From contig JAHQWK010000011.1 in assembly GCA_029856145.1 (NCBI GenBank), positions 117,506 to 181,505 on the forward strand: DNA of 64,000 nucleotides, written 5' to 3'. Numbering within the stretch: position 1 is the stretch's first letter; the number at the start of each line of letters is the position of its first letter. The stretch comes from Promethearchaeia archaeon (GTDB lineage Archaea; Asgardarchaeota; Lokiarchaeia; Sigyniarchaeales; SOKP01). The position numbers and the translations under genes were made by a program. Below the pieces are notes generated by a model that was not told the origin of the DNA, did not search any database, and saw only the letters and a program-made list of their open reading frames with translations. Of this stretch, positions 31,195 to 41,489 are shown piece by piece.

Positions 31195-31903
31195 ATTGCT
31201 TGAGATATTCTATTATTTTTGTTTTTTGATTTTGAATAAAAGTATTGAAATCTTTATCAATTTCCTTAATTTCTGAGTCATTTACAATCTTTGAGACTTC
31301 TATTTGGATGAAAGAAGATTTTTTATTAATTAAGTTATCAATAGTATAATCATAGGATATTAATCCGCCACCCAATGAAATTTTAAAACCTCCAATAAAA
31401 TCCATATTTTCTTTGTTTATTTCGACGGGATTTTTGAATAAATTTTGAATTTTTTCTGAGTTTTGAAGAAAATAACTATAATCTTTTGAATTAAGGATTA
31501 ATTCTATTGCTTGAGGTTTATCAACAGTTTTTTTAATTTTCTTAATAATCTTTAATAAGAACTTAATGTAATTTGAATAATTATTTTTTATATTTACCTT
31601 AATATTATTAAATAGACTTGTTTTCAACTCTTTTATTAATTTATTTTTTAATTTCAAAAATTTTTCTTTTCCCTCTAAAAGTGTTGAAGATAAGGATTGA
31701 TTTAAGAACTGATCAAAATTTTCTGTAAATTGTTCTTTGAGTCTTAGGGAACGTTCTTGACTTCTTTCTATATACCTCTTTTTTATTTCAGCTTTCTGAA
31801 ATAATGTTTGGCGATTAAATTCGTCTATTTCTTTTTGAGCTTTCTCAATTAAATAAAGCCCTAGATCCCCAAACTGTTTTTTTAACTCTTTTTCTTCAGA
31901 AAT
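31175..31903 (-). CDS. atpE: A/V-type ATP synthase subunit E, apparent non-canonical ATT start
   Basis: ORF track gives 31175..31657 (TTG start), but the same frame is open upstream to a TGA at 31912-31910 and encodes a plausible E-subunit N-terminal coiled coil (ISEEKELKKQFGDLGLYLIEKAQKEIDEF...). Confidence 0.7.
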   Translation of the reverse strand: MSEEKELKKQFGDLGLYLIEKAQKEIDEFNRQTLFQKAEIKKRYIERSQERSLRLKEQFTENFDQFLNQSLSSTLLEGKEKFLKLKNKLIKELKTSLFNNIKVNIKNNYSNYIKFLLKIIKKIKKTVDKPQAIELILNSKDYSYFLQNSEKIQNLFKNPVEINKENMDFIGGFKISLGGGLISYDYTIDNLINKKSSFIQIEVSKIVNDSEIKEIDKDFNTFIQNQKTKIIEYLKQYDQIQI

Positions 31904-31917
31904 TTTATATCAACTCC

Positions 31918-32241
31918 CTATGATATAACAACGTCTCCAATAGATTCTAATATTTTATTTATTACTTGTCCTTCTTCTTCAATGTGAGGATGGAAAATAT
32001 CTGGAAGGATAAATATGAAGGGTATCCTATTATTAAGTTTAAAATTTATTATAAAATTTATAATATCGTCGGGTAAAGGTATTGCAATTATTATCATGCC
32101 TATTGAAGGCCTTTTTATTAACTCTTTAAATTCGATCATAAAATCATCTCCAGAATTAATTATTGTGCCTTCTATACCTAAAAGACCTAACATTACTACC
32201 AAATCTTCTTCTCCTAAAATATGAATTTTTTGATTGACCAT
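31918..32241 (-). CDS. atpF: A/V-type ATP synthase subunit F
   Basis: 107 aa, position in operon, IHILGEEDLVVMLGLLGIEGTII start typical of subunit F. Confidence 0.85.
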   Translation of the reverse strand: MVNQKIHILGEEDLVVMLGLLGIEGTIINSGDDFMIEFKELIKRPSIGMIIIAIPLPDDIINFIINFKLNNRIPFIFILPDIFHPHIEEEGQVINKILESIGDVVIS

Positions 32242-32552
32242 TAGAAATCTAACCTTGCCTCAGATATAATTAATTTATTTAGATTTTGAATACTATTCTG
32301 AAATTGCTTTTCAATTTTTTTAATTGCTATATCCATCTTATCCCTAAAGATTTTAGTTTCAGAGCCCACATCTTTTGAGAGTGTAATTAAGGCATTATTT
32401 ACAAGATCATTTTTCTTTCTTAGATAATCCTCAAATTCCTTTCTTTGGATCTCTCTGAACTGTTCTATATCATTTAAATTAACATTTTTCGCACTATTTA
32501 TTAATTCTTCATATACGTTTTCGATATCTTTTATCCATTTAAAAATATCCAT
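32241..32552 (-). CDS. A/V-type ATP synthase peripheral-stalk subunit H/G-like
   Basis: Small helical protein immediately upstream of subunit F, overlapping start/stop. Confidence 0.6.
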   Translation of the reverse strand: MDIFKWIKDIENVYEELINSAKNVNLNDIEQFREIQRKEFEDYLRKKNDLVNNALITLSKDVGSETKIFRDKMDIAIKKIEKQFQNSIQNLNKLIISEARLDF

Positions 32553-32597
32553 AGCTCAACAACCCGAATTATTGTCTCCTATTTTTACATTAATCTC

Positions 32598-33662
32598 TCA
32601 TTTTAATAATTTGTATTTTTCATGCACAATTTTTACTAATTTTGGGAGAATGAATAAGCGAATTTCTTTATCTTTTTTTATTAGTATTTCCAAGATTTTA
32701 AATATCGCTTGATATTCAATATCCACTTTCTTAGTTTCTAACATTTTAAAATAATAATCTAAATATATTTTCTCTACTGACCAAATAAAATGTTCTTCAT
32801 CAAGAGAAGAATGAGATAAACTTGATTTTAGTTCTTTTATATTAGTTAGAAATTTTTTAAAAACTACTATAAATTCATCTACATCGTTTGAAAACACTAA
32901 ATCCTTCAGTTTTTTCTCATTCATAAATAAATAAGTTTTAACCAAAAACTGTAATAAAAGATTTTTATCAATATTATTTTTAATCCCTCTATATATAACA
33001 TTCAAATTGTAAATTTCTGATACATAATTGATATAAGAAGAAATCATTGTTTTTTCTTTTTGAGTTAACAATCTCATCTCTTTTTTCAGATTTTCATAAT
33101 ATAATTGGTCTAAAAAGGCTTCTAACACGAATATTTCATTTGTTTTTTTAAAATAAAGAATTCCTTCTCTAATTACCTTATTATATAGGGTAGGTTTCAT
33201 AAACAGTTGTATTGTTTCTAGAGATGTAATTTCAATCAACTCTGTCATAAAATTTGCATTATTTAGGTATTTCTCGACTAACATATTAACCATAGAATTT
33301 TTTTCATCAGTACTTATACCTAAAATTGTACCAAGGATAATGTGTTTTATATTCATTATTTCATATTTCAATAAATAGTTCCTCAAAAAGATTCTCATAG
33401 TTTTTGGAGATATATAGAGAATTTTCCCTATTAATTTTATATAAGTGTGAAAAAGAGCTTTCTCAATATCTTCAATTGTATAAGATTTAAAAGTGAGTCC
33501 AGGATAAAATACGCTTATATATTCAATAAATTGTTTAATCTCAGTAATTTCTTCTAACTTTTGCAGTGTTGTGTCATCCATTATTAATTGTTTTAAAAAA
33601 CCAATTTTGATTAAAGAAAAAGCGTAAGATGGTACTTCGATAGCACTCGTAAAATTCACCAA
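32598..33662 (-). CDS. atpC: A/V-type ATP synthase subunit C
   Basis: 354 aa all-helical, in operon order, internal repeat-like layout of V-ATPase subunit C/d. Confidence 0.8.
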   Translation of the reverse strand: MVNFTSAIEVPSYAFSLIKIGFLKQLIMDDTTLQKLEEITEIKQFIEYISVFYPGLTFKSYTIEDIEKALFHTYIKLIGKILYISPKTMRIFLRNYLLKYEIMNIKHIILGTILGISTDEKNSMVNMLVEKYLNNANFMTELIEITSLETIQLFMKPTLYNKVIREGILYFKKTNEIFVLEAFLDQLYYENLKKEMRLLTQKEKTMISSYINYVSEIYNLNVIYRGIKNNIDKNLLLQFLVKTYLFMNEKKLKDLVFSNDVDEFIVVFKKFLTNIKELKSSLSHSSLDEEHFIWSVEKIYLDYYFKMLETKKVDIEYQAIFKILEILIKKDKEIRLFILPKLVKIVHEKYKLLK

Positions 33663-33690
33663 AAATATAATATTTATAAATTAATAACGG

Positions 33691-34059
33691 TTACGGAGGT
33701 GCTGGGATATTAAACACCAATAGGATTGCTATGATCAAGCCATAAATCGCAATCGCTTCTCCTAATGCAACAATAACTACTACCTTTCCAAATGCGCCCT
33801 CCCTTTCTGAGATTGCTGAAATTGCAGCAGTCCCTACGGTTTTTATAACATGAGCTGCAGCTAATCCTGAGATTGAGATCGCTATAGCAGCAGAAATTGC
33901 TAATATAGCAGTCGTTGGAGAGTTATAATAGTCAAAATTTGTCTCTTGGGCGGTAACAAATCCTACAAGACCATTAATAGTTAAAAGAAATACCATAACT
34001 AATATAACTTGAACAAGAGCAAGATAAAAATAAAATTTTTGTTTACCGTTCATATACAT
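33691..34059 (-). CDS. atpK: A/V-type ATP synthase subunit K (proteolipid)
   Basis: Glycine/alanine-rich TM hairpin with conserved Glu in VALGEAIAIYGLIIAILL; additional N-terminal hydrophobic segment. Confidence 0.9.
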   Translation of the reverse strand: MYMNGKQKFYFYLALVQVILVMVFLLTINGLVGFVTAQETNFDYYNSPTTAILAISAAIAISISGLAAAHVIKTVGTAAISAISEREGAFGKVVVIVALGEAIAIYGLIIAILLVFNIPAPP

Positions 34060-34265
34060 TACATCTAAGTTTTTATTTAAAAAAATTATTCTTTTGAATG
34101 AGAATAATTAAAATTTGCGTATAAATCTTCTTATTCAAAACTGAGAGATTTAACAATTGATGAAAATATGTATATAATACAACTATTGAAGTATCATAGA
34201 TTATATACTATACTTTTTCTATTAATTTCAAGAAAATTGAAGGTTAATGATATATAATAAAAACA

Positions 34266-34305
34266 GAGACTAGTGACGGGGTAATTTACAGCCCCAATTC
34301 ACTGA
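34266..34305 (-). terminator. Hairpin plus T-run downstream of the DUF47-like gene
   Basis: Minus strand AGTGAATTGGGGCTGTAAATTACCCCGTCACT followed by AGTCTCTGTTTTTATT. Confidence 0.5.
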
Positions 34306-34934
34306 TAAAGTAAAACTCTTATGAGATCTGCAATATCGTGGATGCGGTCTGCAAGACTTTCCAGCAAATTTATACTATCTCTTAATCGTAAAAGGACTCT
34401 TATATCAATATCTTCATTAGAATATAAATGTTCAAGAAATTGCCTGTATATTAGATCAATTTCATTTTCAATCTCATGAATCGTTGTGGTATTCTTAAAT
34501 ACAACATCTGGTTTATCTCTTAAGCCTTTTATAGTTGATTTTAATACATCAGCCATCTCAATAGTTTTATTGATCAATTTCTCGTATCTCTTGACTATCT
34601 CTGGGTTATTTTTAGTATCCAGTTTAATGTTAGGCAACATATCTACAAATTCGAGAGGATAATTGATCAAATTATCCATTCGGAGGATTAAAGCAACGAA
34701 ATCGTCTAATCCGGCGCCCGATTCAGAAAAGTTTTGAATTAACTGAATTTTAATGGCATCTGCATCTTCTTCATTTAATTGCATTTTAATCTTTTTCTTT
34801 TCCAGTGAGGGTTTATGTTTTTCATAATCTTCAACCCATCTATTATAAAAAACCCCCATATCGCTGAGAACAGAATATATAATTCTGGAGTGTTCTATTA
34901 GTATTGATATGATTTCTTCCTTATTTTTATTCAT
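34299..34934 (-). CDS. PhoU-like / DUF47 family protein
   Basis: Helical 211 aa ending DSINLLESLADRIHDIADLIRVLL, typical of DUF47. Confidence 0.6.
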   Translation of the reverse strand: MNKNKEEIISILIEHSRIIYSVLSDMGVFYNRWVEDYEKHKPSLEKKKIKMQLNEEDADAIKIQLIQNFSESGAGLDDFVALILRMDNLINYPLEFVDMLPNIKLDTKNNPEIVKRYEKLINKTIEMADVLKSTIKGLRDKPDVVFKNTTTIHEIENEIDLIYRQFLEHLYSNEDIDIRVLLRLRDSINLLESLADRIHDIADLIRVLLYQ

Positions 34935-35066
34935 AAAAATCTCTTCAAATAATTTATTATAGTAAGGTTTGTAATCTCTGAAATGATATAAATTTTATGA
35001 ATTACAGTAAACCTCCTTAAATTTATATAATACAAATTTATTTTATAGCATAAGAGAAAGAAAAAA

Positions 35067-36422
35067 ATGTTAATTTCAATGTTACAATTTAAGATAAATG
35101 AATTTATTACCCTAAAACTTGAAGATAAGAAGACTAATCTTTATATAAATGGAGAATTGTTTGAGCAATGTTCATATATCTTACTAAATAAAAGAGCTGA
35201 TAAATTAGAAGAGCTGCAAGCTATTGACTCTGTTGATGAATTAGCAGAATTATCTATAGATGAAATAGCGAAAACTCCTTCTCATATAAAAGAAGATGAT
35301 TTTGAAATAGAAATATTAGACATTCCTGCTCATGTGAGATTCTTAGTCCACTGCTCAAATCTACAAGCATGGGCAGAGAATAATTATGACACTCGACTTC
35401 TTCATAGTAATCTTTCATTTCCTTTATTAAAAAAGCTTACTGAAGTCGGAGACACAAAAGCAAAACAAAAATTTAAAGAAGAAATAATTTTCCGATTTTT
35501 TAATGGTACTAAAAATATCCAGAAATATCTACTACAAGAGGGATATATGAAGTTGATCACTATTGATGAGAAATATATCCTATTCAAATTAGAGGAAGAG
35601 GAAAATGTGATTAGAGAATTAGAAAGGTTAACTGGAAAAGAATTCAATATAGACAATGAAGAATTTCTTTATTATCAAAGTCTTGTATTAAAAGAGGGGA
35701 AAGTAAAGGAACTAAATCTAGTAAGGTGTAATATAACAGAAATACCTAGAATAATTAAAAGACTAAAAAACTTAGAAGTATTGAGGATTTATAGTAATCA
35801 ATTGAGACAGCTTCCTGATTGGATTGGAGAGATAAGTTCTCTGAAAATTCTTAAGATACTTGAAGAACTAGAAGAATTACCTGATTCAATCGGACATCTA
35901 AAATCTCTAGAAATATTAGAATTGCATGACACTATGATCAAGACGCTACCTGAATCGTTTGGTAATCTCTATAAGCTTAGGAAATTAGACCTTAGTCATA
36001 ATAAATTAAAAAATCTACCCGAATCATTTGGAAATTTAAAAGCACTTGAGCAATTGATTGTAGTTAATAATGAATTAGAAATTTTGCCAAAATCATTTGG
36101 AAACCTTACTTCATTGAAAGAATTAGAGTTAAGTGAGAATAAACTGATAACACTTCCAGATTCTTTTGGATACTTAAAGTCTCTTAGGGTAGTCGATCTA
36201 TCTAATAATCAATTAAAGCAAATCCCAGAATTAATCGGAAATCTTAAATCAATAAAAACTATTACCTTGAACACAAATTTATTGGAATATATACCTAAAT
36301 CAATAGGAAATCTTAAGACACTTATAAGCCTTGATTTAAGTAATAATAAGATAGCAAAACTCCCTTATTCTATTGGAGATCTAACTCTGAGGGAGTTTGA
36401 AGATAATTTGGAATATCTTTAA
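35067..36422 (+). CDS. Leucine-rich repeat protein
   Basis: About eight repeats of the type LPESFGNLxxLxxLxLSxNxL in the C-terminal half. Confidence 0.9.
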   Translation: MLISMLQFKINEFITLKLEDKKTNLYINGELFEQCSYILLNKRADKLEELQAIDSVDELAELSIDEIAKTPSHIKEDDFEIEILDIPAHVRFLVHCSNLQAWAENNYDTRLLHSNLSFPLLKKLTEVGDTKAKQKFKEEIIFRFFNGTKNIQKYLLQEGYMKLITIDEKYILFKLEEEENVIRELERLTGKEFNIDNEEFLYYQSLVLKEGKVKELNLVRCNITEIPRIIKRLKNLEVLRIYSNQLRQLPDWIGEISSLKILKILEELEELPDSIGHLKSLEILELHDTMIKTLPESFGNLYKLRKLDLSHNKLKNLPESFGNLKALEQLIVVNNELEILPKSFGNLTSLKELELSENKLITLPDSFGYLKSLRVVDLSNNQLKQIPELIGNLKSIKTITLNTNLLEYIPKSIGNLKTLISLDLSNNKIAKLPYSIGDLTLREFEDNLEYL

Positions 36423-36547
36423 TAGACAAATAGAAGATCTCTAAAGTACACATTTTTTTATTTAAATACGAGTGTGATTATTTAATATTAGGCAAGAATT
36501 TCATCATTAATTCAATAGAATAACTTTTTACTATGATAAGAAAACAT

Positions 36548-36666
36548 GGGCCCTACTTACACCCTGGATTTTTGTCTTTTGGTAGTGTAAATTCTTACAC
36601 TCTGATTTCGCCCTCCTCCACCTATTTTGTTTTGACGCTCATTTGCGTCTCGTACAGTAGGGACCC
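36548..36666. ncRNA. Candidate structured RNA or small inverted-repeat element (strand not determined)
   Basis: GC-rich island; closing stem GGG-CCCTACT / AGTAGGG-a-CCC; inner hairpins AGTGTAA-ATTC-TTACACT and GACGC-TCATTT-GCGTC. Confidence 0.45.
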
Positions 36667-36768
36667 CCCTTTCTCCAAACTATTATTAATTTACATATTG
36701 TCTAAATTTTTTATTTAACCACAGCTCTCATACATTTTATATAATGCTAAATCCATTTTATAAGCAGG

Positions 36769-37017
36769 ATGTCTCAAAAAAGTGACGCTGTAAAACAAGC
36801 AAGAAGGGAGTTAATTCAACATACTCTGGATAAAATTTGTGGGACTCGTGATTTTTGGGAGCTTAAGAGGAGTACTTTTGTTGTACTCGCACATTTATAG
36901 CTCCACACTAAAGCAGAAAAAGAAGGACTGTTTGAATTAGATGAATGGGCGCACCCTCAGCTTAGAGAACGCCTTATTGAAATAATTGAGACCTTTCTCA
37001 CTAAGCATATAAGATAA
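36769..37017 (+). pseudogene. Small ORF interrupted by in-frame TAG at 36898-36900
   Basis: MSQKSDAVKQARRELIQHTLDKICGTRDFWELKRSTFVVLAHL*LHTKAEKEGLFELDEWAHPQLRERLIEIIETFLTKHIR* in one frame. Confidence 0.4.
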
Positions 37018-37220
37018 GGAGTTTGACTCCATGGTGAAAAACTGTTTTCTTCTATTGTAATAAACTTAAGGATTCATATGTCGCATTTTATATTCATCAC
37101 TCCAGAACAGTAATTATATTTAAATATCTTCTTCAATAACATCCTATACGAATCCAATTTTTACTTTTAAAAGGTAAAAAATGGATGAAATCTAATTATA
37201 AATGTAAAAGATGAAAAAAT

Positions 37221-38711
37221 ATGAATAAAAAAAACAAATTTAGTTTAATAGGTCTAAGCCTTTTATTTATCATTGGATTTTCAACCAGTGGAATGGCATA
37301 TTTCGATCCTGGTAGTGGGGGCGGTTCTCTTCTTCCTACTCCTGAACTTTATCAACCCACTTCCCCAGATTATGATGGTATTATTATATTAGAGTGGAGT
37401 GAAGTAAGTGGAGCTGATTATAAAATATACAGATGGAATTCACAGACTGGAATATATAAGCTTATAGCAGCAACAACGAATAGAGCGCGAACTTATATAG
37501 ATGCAATTCCTAATGGCACTTGGGCATATAAAGTCAAAGCATATAACCCTGATACGGGGCAACAGTCATTATGTTCTAACCCTAAATCAGTAGTTGTAGA
37601 GTTACCCGCACCAAAACCTTTAATAGGTTCAACCCAAAGATTCTTTCCTCAAGAACTAGATGCGAAATTAGGATTTACAATTTTGAGTATTGATACCTAT
37701 TATACTCCAACAATTGAGTTTAGTCTAATTAACACAATGGATCCTGATAAAACTATAGATATTAAAATATATGTTGATAATTCAGAAATCTATAATGAAA
37801 TGGGCATTATACTAACAAAAAATGACCTGTATCCATTTATAATCGATGCAAATGAACTCACAACTCCATTAACGCATCAGATAGTAATAGAACTTTCTCA
37901 TGGTCAGAATATCAGATTAGAAGATCTATTTATTAACAATCTATGGTATATCGAAAACACACTTGATAATAATAAAAGATATACCCCCTTACAGAATTGT
38001 ATTTATAATGATTTACCAGATGATCCTGTTGTTGATCTTGAAGTCTTTGTTCCCTATACTGAGCCAGATGGGGAGGTAAATGATTATTTGGCTACTTTTG
38101 GAACGTCTCTTTTAGTTAATATTGATCCTGATACTTATGACTTCACTAGAAGAGCTGGTGTACTACTCGAGATATGTACTTATTATATTCATGGAGTCTC
38201 TCTTCAATGGAGAGTTCTTTGTCCTGATGGAACTTATATGGATAATCAGAATTTAGGTATATTTTGTGATATTTCCACAAGTTATGAGGGAACGGATTTT
38301 TATGAGCAAGTTAACCATGTTCTTAAACAGATAAGTAATATAATAAACCTTATCAATTTTCCCGAATATATAGAGGATCCATTAAATTGGGCAATTAAAT
38401 TTCTTACTTTTATGAACCCTGATGACCCAGTTATTTCTAAAGAAAGAATTGATAATGATAAATTCGTTGCATCGTGGCATGCAGGAGGATTCTTAGCGAT
38501 TCCAAACCCAACACTAGAAAGTCTTAGTATGTATACTGGTTTTACAATTCAACTACCTAATCCAAAAATTCTAGGTTCTTATCAAATGGAAATAACATGG
38601 ATGATTGATATTGATCTTCTAGTATATCTATCCGGTTATCCAGCTGCTACTTCTCATGAAGACGCATATGAAGTATCATCAACCTATTATCTGAACTTTG
38701 AGTATGTTTAA
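37221..38711 (+). CDS. Secreted or surface protein with fibronectin type III-like domain
   Basis: N-terminal signal-like hydrophobic segment; IILEWSEVSGADYKIYRWNSQTGIYKLIA...WAYKVKAYN resembles FN3. Confidence 0.7.
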   Translation: MNKKNKFSLIGLSLLFIIGFSTSGMAYFDPGSGGGSLLPTPELYQPTSPDYDGIIILEWSEVSGADYKIYRWNSQTGIYKLIAATTNRARTYIDAIPNGTWAYKVKAYNPDTGQQSLCSNPKSVVVELPAPKPLIGSTQRFFPQELDAKLGFTILSIDTYYTPTIEFSLINTMDPDKTIDIKIYVDNSEIYNEMGIILTKNDLYPFIIDANELTTPLTHQIVIELSHGQNIRLEDLFINNLWYIENTLDNNKRYTPLQNCIYNDLPDDPVVDLEVFVPYTEPDGEVNDYLATFGTSLLVNIDPDTYDFTRRAGVLLEICTYYIHGVSLQWRVLCPDGTYMDNQNLGIFCDISTSYEGTDFYEQVNHVLKQISNIINLINFPEYIEDPLNWAIKFLTFMNPDDPVISKERIDNDKFVASWHAGGFLAIPNPTLESLSMYTGFTIQLPNPKILGSYQMEITWMIDIDLLVYLSGYPAATSHEDAYEVSSTYYLNFEYV

Positions 38712-39177
38712 CAGATTTTAGTAAAATTTAATCTTCTAAAAACTTTTTTTTATTTTTTATACATATTATATCTATTATTGGTTTTCTATAATTCTAATCC
38801 GATGGATATAAGTTCCGCTTCTTCGTCTTTAACTCAGAACGTAGAATAAAATACACTTTGATAACCATGCTCTTTTGATTCTAATAAGATATATCCTGTC
38901 CCAACTATATTTATTAGAAAACTCTCTGAGATATAACTACGCAAATAAATGTTAGTGGCTTTACTCATTTAATTATTAAACCACAAGAGAGTATGAATTT
39001 TGAGATTATAATATTTTTGGATGAATCCCATAGAGCATAGCTTTTAGGAACATCTCATAAAAATCTTCATCCAAACTTCTGTCTTTTTCTTTACTCTCTT
39101 TATGGTCTTCTTTTACAGATTTTGTAATTATTTAATACACCCTAACATAATTTTTTATGCACATATATATTGTAGAA

Positions 39178-39606
39178 TTAATTCTCAGGAGGATCCTTTC
39201 TTTTAAAATATTTAACAATATCAAAGTTGAGGAATTTTTGAGGTTGGTTAGTTGATACCTGTAAATCTTTAAAATTCATTAACGGATGGGACACTCGTAA
39301 ATAGAGTATAGTAGAACTATCTTCTCCACTCCGCAGAGCAAATAAATAGTAATCGATATTATCATGGCTATTAAAGATCTCAGTTGCATTTCCAAACACA
39401 AGCTCAATTCTCTCCTCCTCTTGAATTTTCTCACGTTTCTCAGCTTTCTCATCTGTTAAGCCTAATGCTTCAAGGACTTTTTGGAGCACCCCAGCTGACT
39501 TTACTAGACTGACAAATCCTTCTACTTTATATTTTTTGACTATTTTCTTTTTCACTTTTTCAGTTGCATAAGCATCAGTTGCATAAATGCAATATTCGGA
39601 TTCCAT
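39178..39606 (-). CDS. Hypothetical protein
   Basis: 142 aa ORF, no family recognised. Confidence 0.4.
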   Translation of the reverse strand: MESEYCIYATDAYATEKVKKKIVKKYKVEGFVSLVKSAGVLQKVLEALGLTDEKAEKREKIQEEERIELVFGNATEIFNSHDNIDYYLFALRSGEDSSTILYLRVSHPLMNFKDLQVSTNQPQKFLNFDIVKYFKRKDPPEN

Positions 39607-39612
39607 TTTGAG

Positions 39613-40293
39613 ATGAGCATTGTTATTGGTTGTTTACTTCGGCATTATAAGATTGGTAAATTTCCCAGCTCCATAATTGATTTTTTAGATGACCTCAAGA
39701 AATATTTGATTGATCATCCGTATAGTGAAGATTTTAACGAGAGTAATATCAAAAGTATCGAAAAGACAATTGAATTCATTCAAGAGGATCCTGTTCTCCA
39801 AAGAACATTATGGATGTCCTTGGATATTCCTCGATGGTTAGGATTATGGAGTGAGGGGAAGAAGATATGTATTGATTTATCAGGGTGCGATCTTCATTAT
39901 CAGAAAATACTATTTCCTTTGCTCTTTCAGGTAGTTAAGAACTCCATCCCTATAAAGAATTCAGATACTCCGATCGGTGTTGTTGTTTTAGAAGATGCTG
40001 ATGATCTCCTTCAGAAAGTACCGTTTGACTATTATAGTAAAAATTTTAAGTTAAATAGAGATTATTATTACCAATTTGAAGAAGAGGCATATTTTCTTGC
40101 AAAAGAGCAATTAATAAAGGTATTTGGAGATAAAGATTACCTAATGAACGTTCAGCTCGAAAGTGTGTTCAATAGGTTAGTTTTTGATGAGTTAATTTAT
40201 AGAAATATCTCTTTTATTACCACATGTAGAGATCCTTTAGAACTCCATTATCCATATAAAACACAATTTCAAATTAAAATAAATTTAGATTAA
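39613..40293 (+). CDS. Possible HerA/VirB4-like ATPase C-terminal region lacking Walker A
   Basis: KKICIDLSGCDL...GVVVLEDADDLL (Walker B-like) and RNISFITTCRDPLEL; no P-loop in the ORF. Confidence 0.35.
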   Translation: MSIVIGCLLRHYKIGKFPSSIIDFLDDLKKYLIDHPYSEDFNESNIKSIEKTIEFIQEDPVLQRTLWMSLDIPRWLGLWSEGKKICIDLSGCDLHYQKILFPLLFQVVKNSIPIKNSDTPIGVVVLEDADDLLQKVPFDYYSKNFKLNRDYYYQFEEEAYFLAKEQLIKVFGDKDYLMNVQLESVFNRLVFDELIYRNISFITTCRDPLELHYPYKTQFQIKINLD

Positions 40294-40832
40294 AGAAACT
40301 GATCATAGATTAATGCCAATGTTAACCAAATGCAAAAGAGTAAACCTTTCTATTTTATGTCCTTGAGGAAATCAGTAATTTATAACTCTGGATTTAGGAT
40401 TAATGCACACATTGATACTATCCCTCATGGGGATGTGCGGTATTCCAATTTTCTTCCATATTACTTTCTGAACTTTCGATTTATCTGAAAATAATATACA
40501 AAAATTCCAAAACTTCCTTCTATAATCCATCTGCTAAAGGAAAAGAACAAGATAGCGCAGAGTTAGAAAATATAGTATCCAATGAGTATGTGGCTATGGA
40601 ATTATCTGAGGATGTTTTTGAAGTTTCAATTTAAATATTTAATTAACTCTTATAAATATAAAAAATTAAATCAATAAAAAATATAGTATTTAGAGAAATT
40701 TTAATATATTCTTAATTTTATTTATAAGTAAATTCTAAAAGAATTGGATATATCTTTTTAATAAAATAATCTTATTGAGAATTGTACAATTTAAGCTTGT
40801 AAACATTGATAAAAAGGTGAAAAAATAGCATA

Positions 40833-41489
40833 ATGCCTATTAAGAAGAAATTTCAGCAATGGAAAGAATATTCTAAAATGTCTGATTTAGGAATAATCGT
40901 AAGAAGAAAATTCTTTAATAATGCTTTTGACGGCGCCTTAACTTGTGCTGGAATTGTAAGTGGGATTTTTATAATATTCCTCGCAGATCCTTTAAAATTT
41001 GAGTCTCAACAGGTTCTCATAACAGGATTTGCAACAGCCGCAGCAATTGGAATTAGTGGGTTGTGGGGAGCATTTCTTTCTGAGGAAGCTGAAAGAAAGA
41101 AAAAAGTAATGGACATGAAAAAGGATATGGCGATTGTTAAAGAGGAAAATCTTGATTTAGAGTCTAGGCGTGAAAAAAGTAAAAATAAGAAAGAAAATAA
41201 TTCTAAAACAATAATAGGAAAAGCAGAAAATTTCGCAACAATTGTGGCTTCTTTAGTAGATGGAGGTGCTCCAGTTCTAGGAAGTTCTCTTCCTCTAATT
41301 CCTTTTTTCTTTGGGGTATCTCTGACTTTGTTTCATTTTATATTTTCTTACGTTATACTTGCCGGTTTGCTTATATATTTAGGTGTTTTTTTAGGACAAA
41401 TTTCAGGAGGGGGCCGTTTAAGATATGCTTTGCATTTAATAACCGCAGGTGTGGTAACTCTAATAGTTTCGATACTACTTGGTCTCTAA
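40833..41489 (+). CDS. VIT1/CCC1-family membrane transporter (copy 1)
   Basis: NAFDGALTCAGIVSGIFII...GISGLWGAFLSEEAE, C-terminal TM pair. Confidence 0.7.
   Translation: MPIKKKFQQWKEYSKMSDLGIIVRRKFFNNAFDGALTCAGIVSGIFIIFLADPLKFESQQVLITGFATAAAIGISGLWGAFLSEEAERKKKVMDMKKDMAIVKEENLDLESRREKSKNKKENNSKTIIGKAENFATIVASLVDGGAPVLGSSLPLIPFFFGVSLTLFHFIFSYVILAGLLIYLGVFLGQISGGGRLRYALHLITAGVVTLIVSILLGL

Noticed and set aside
36533-36718. 61-aa ORF on + strand
   Set aside because: Lies over the inverted-repeat structured element and has no protein-like composition; treated as spurious.
36898-36900. Pyrrolysine decoding of TAG
   Set aside because: TAG acts as a normal terminator at 31918-31920 and 56905-56907, and no Pyl genes are seen in the window.
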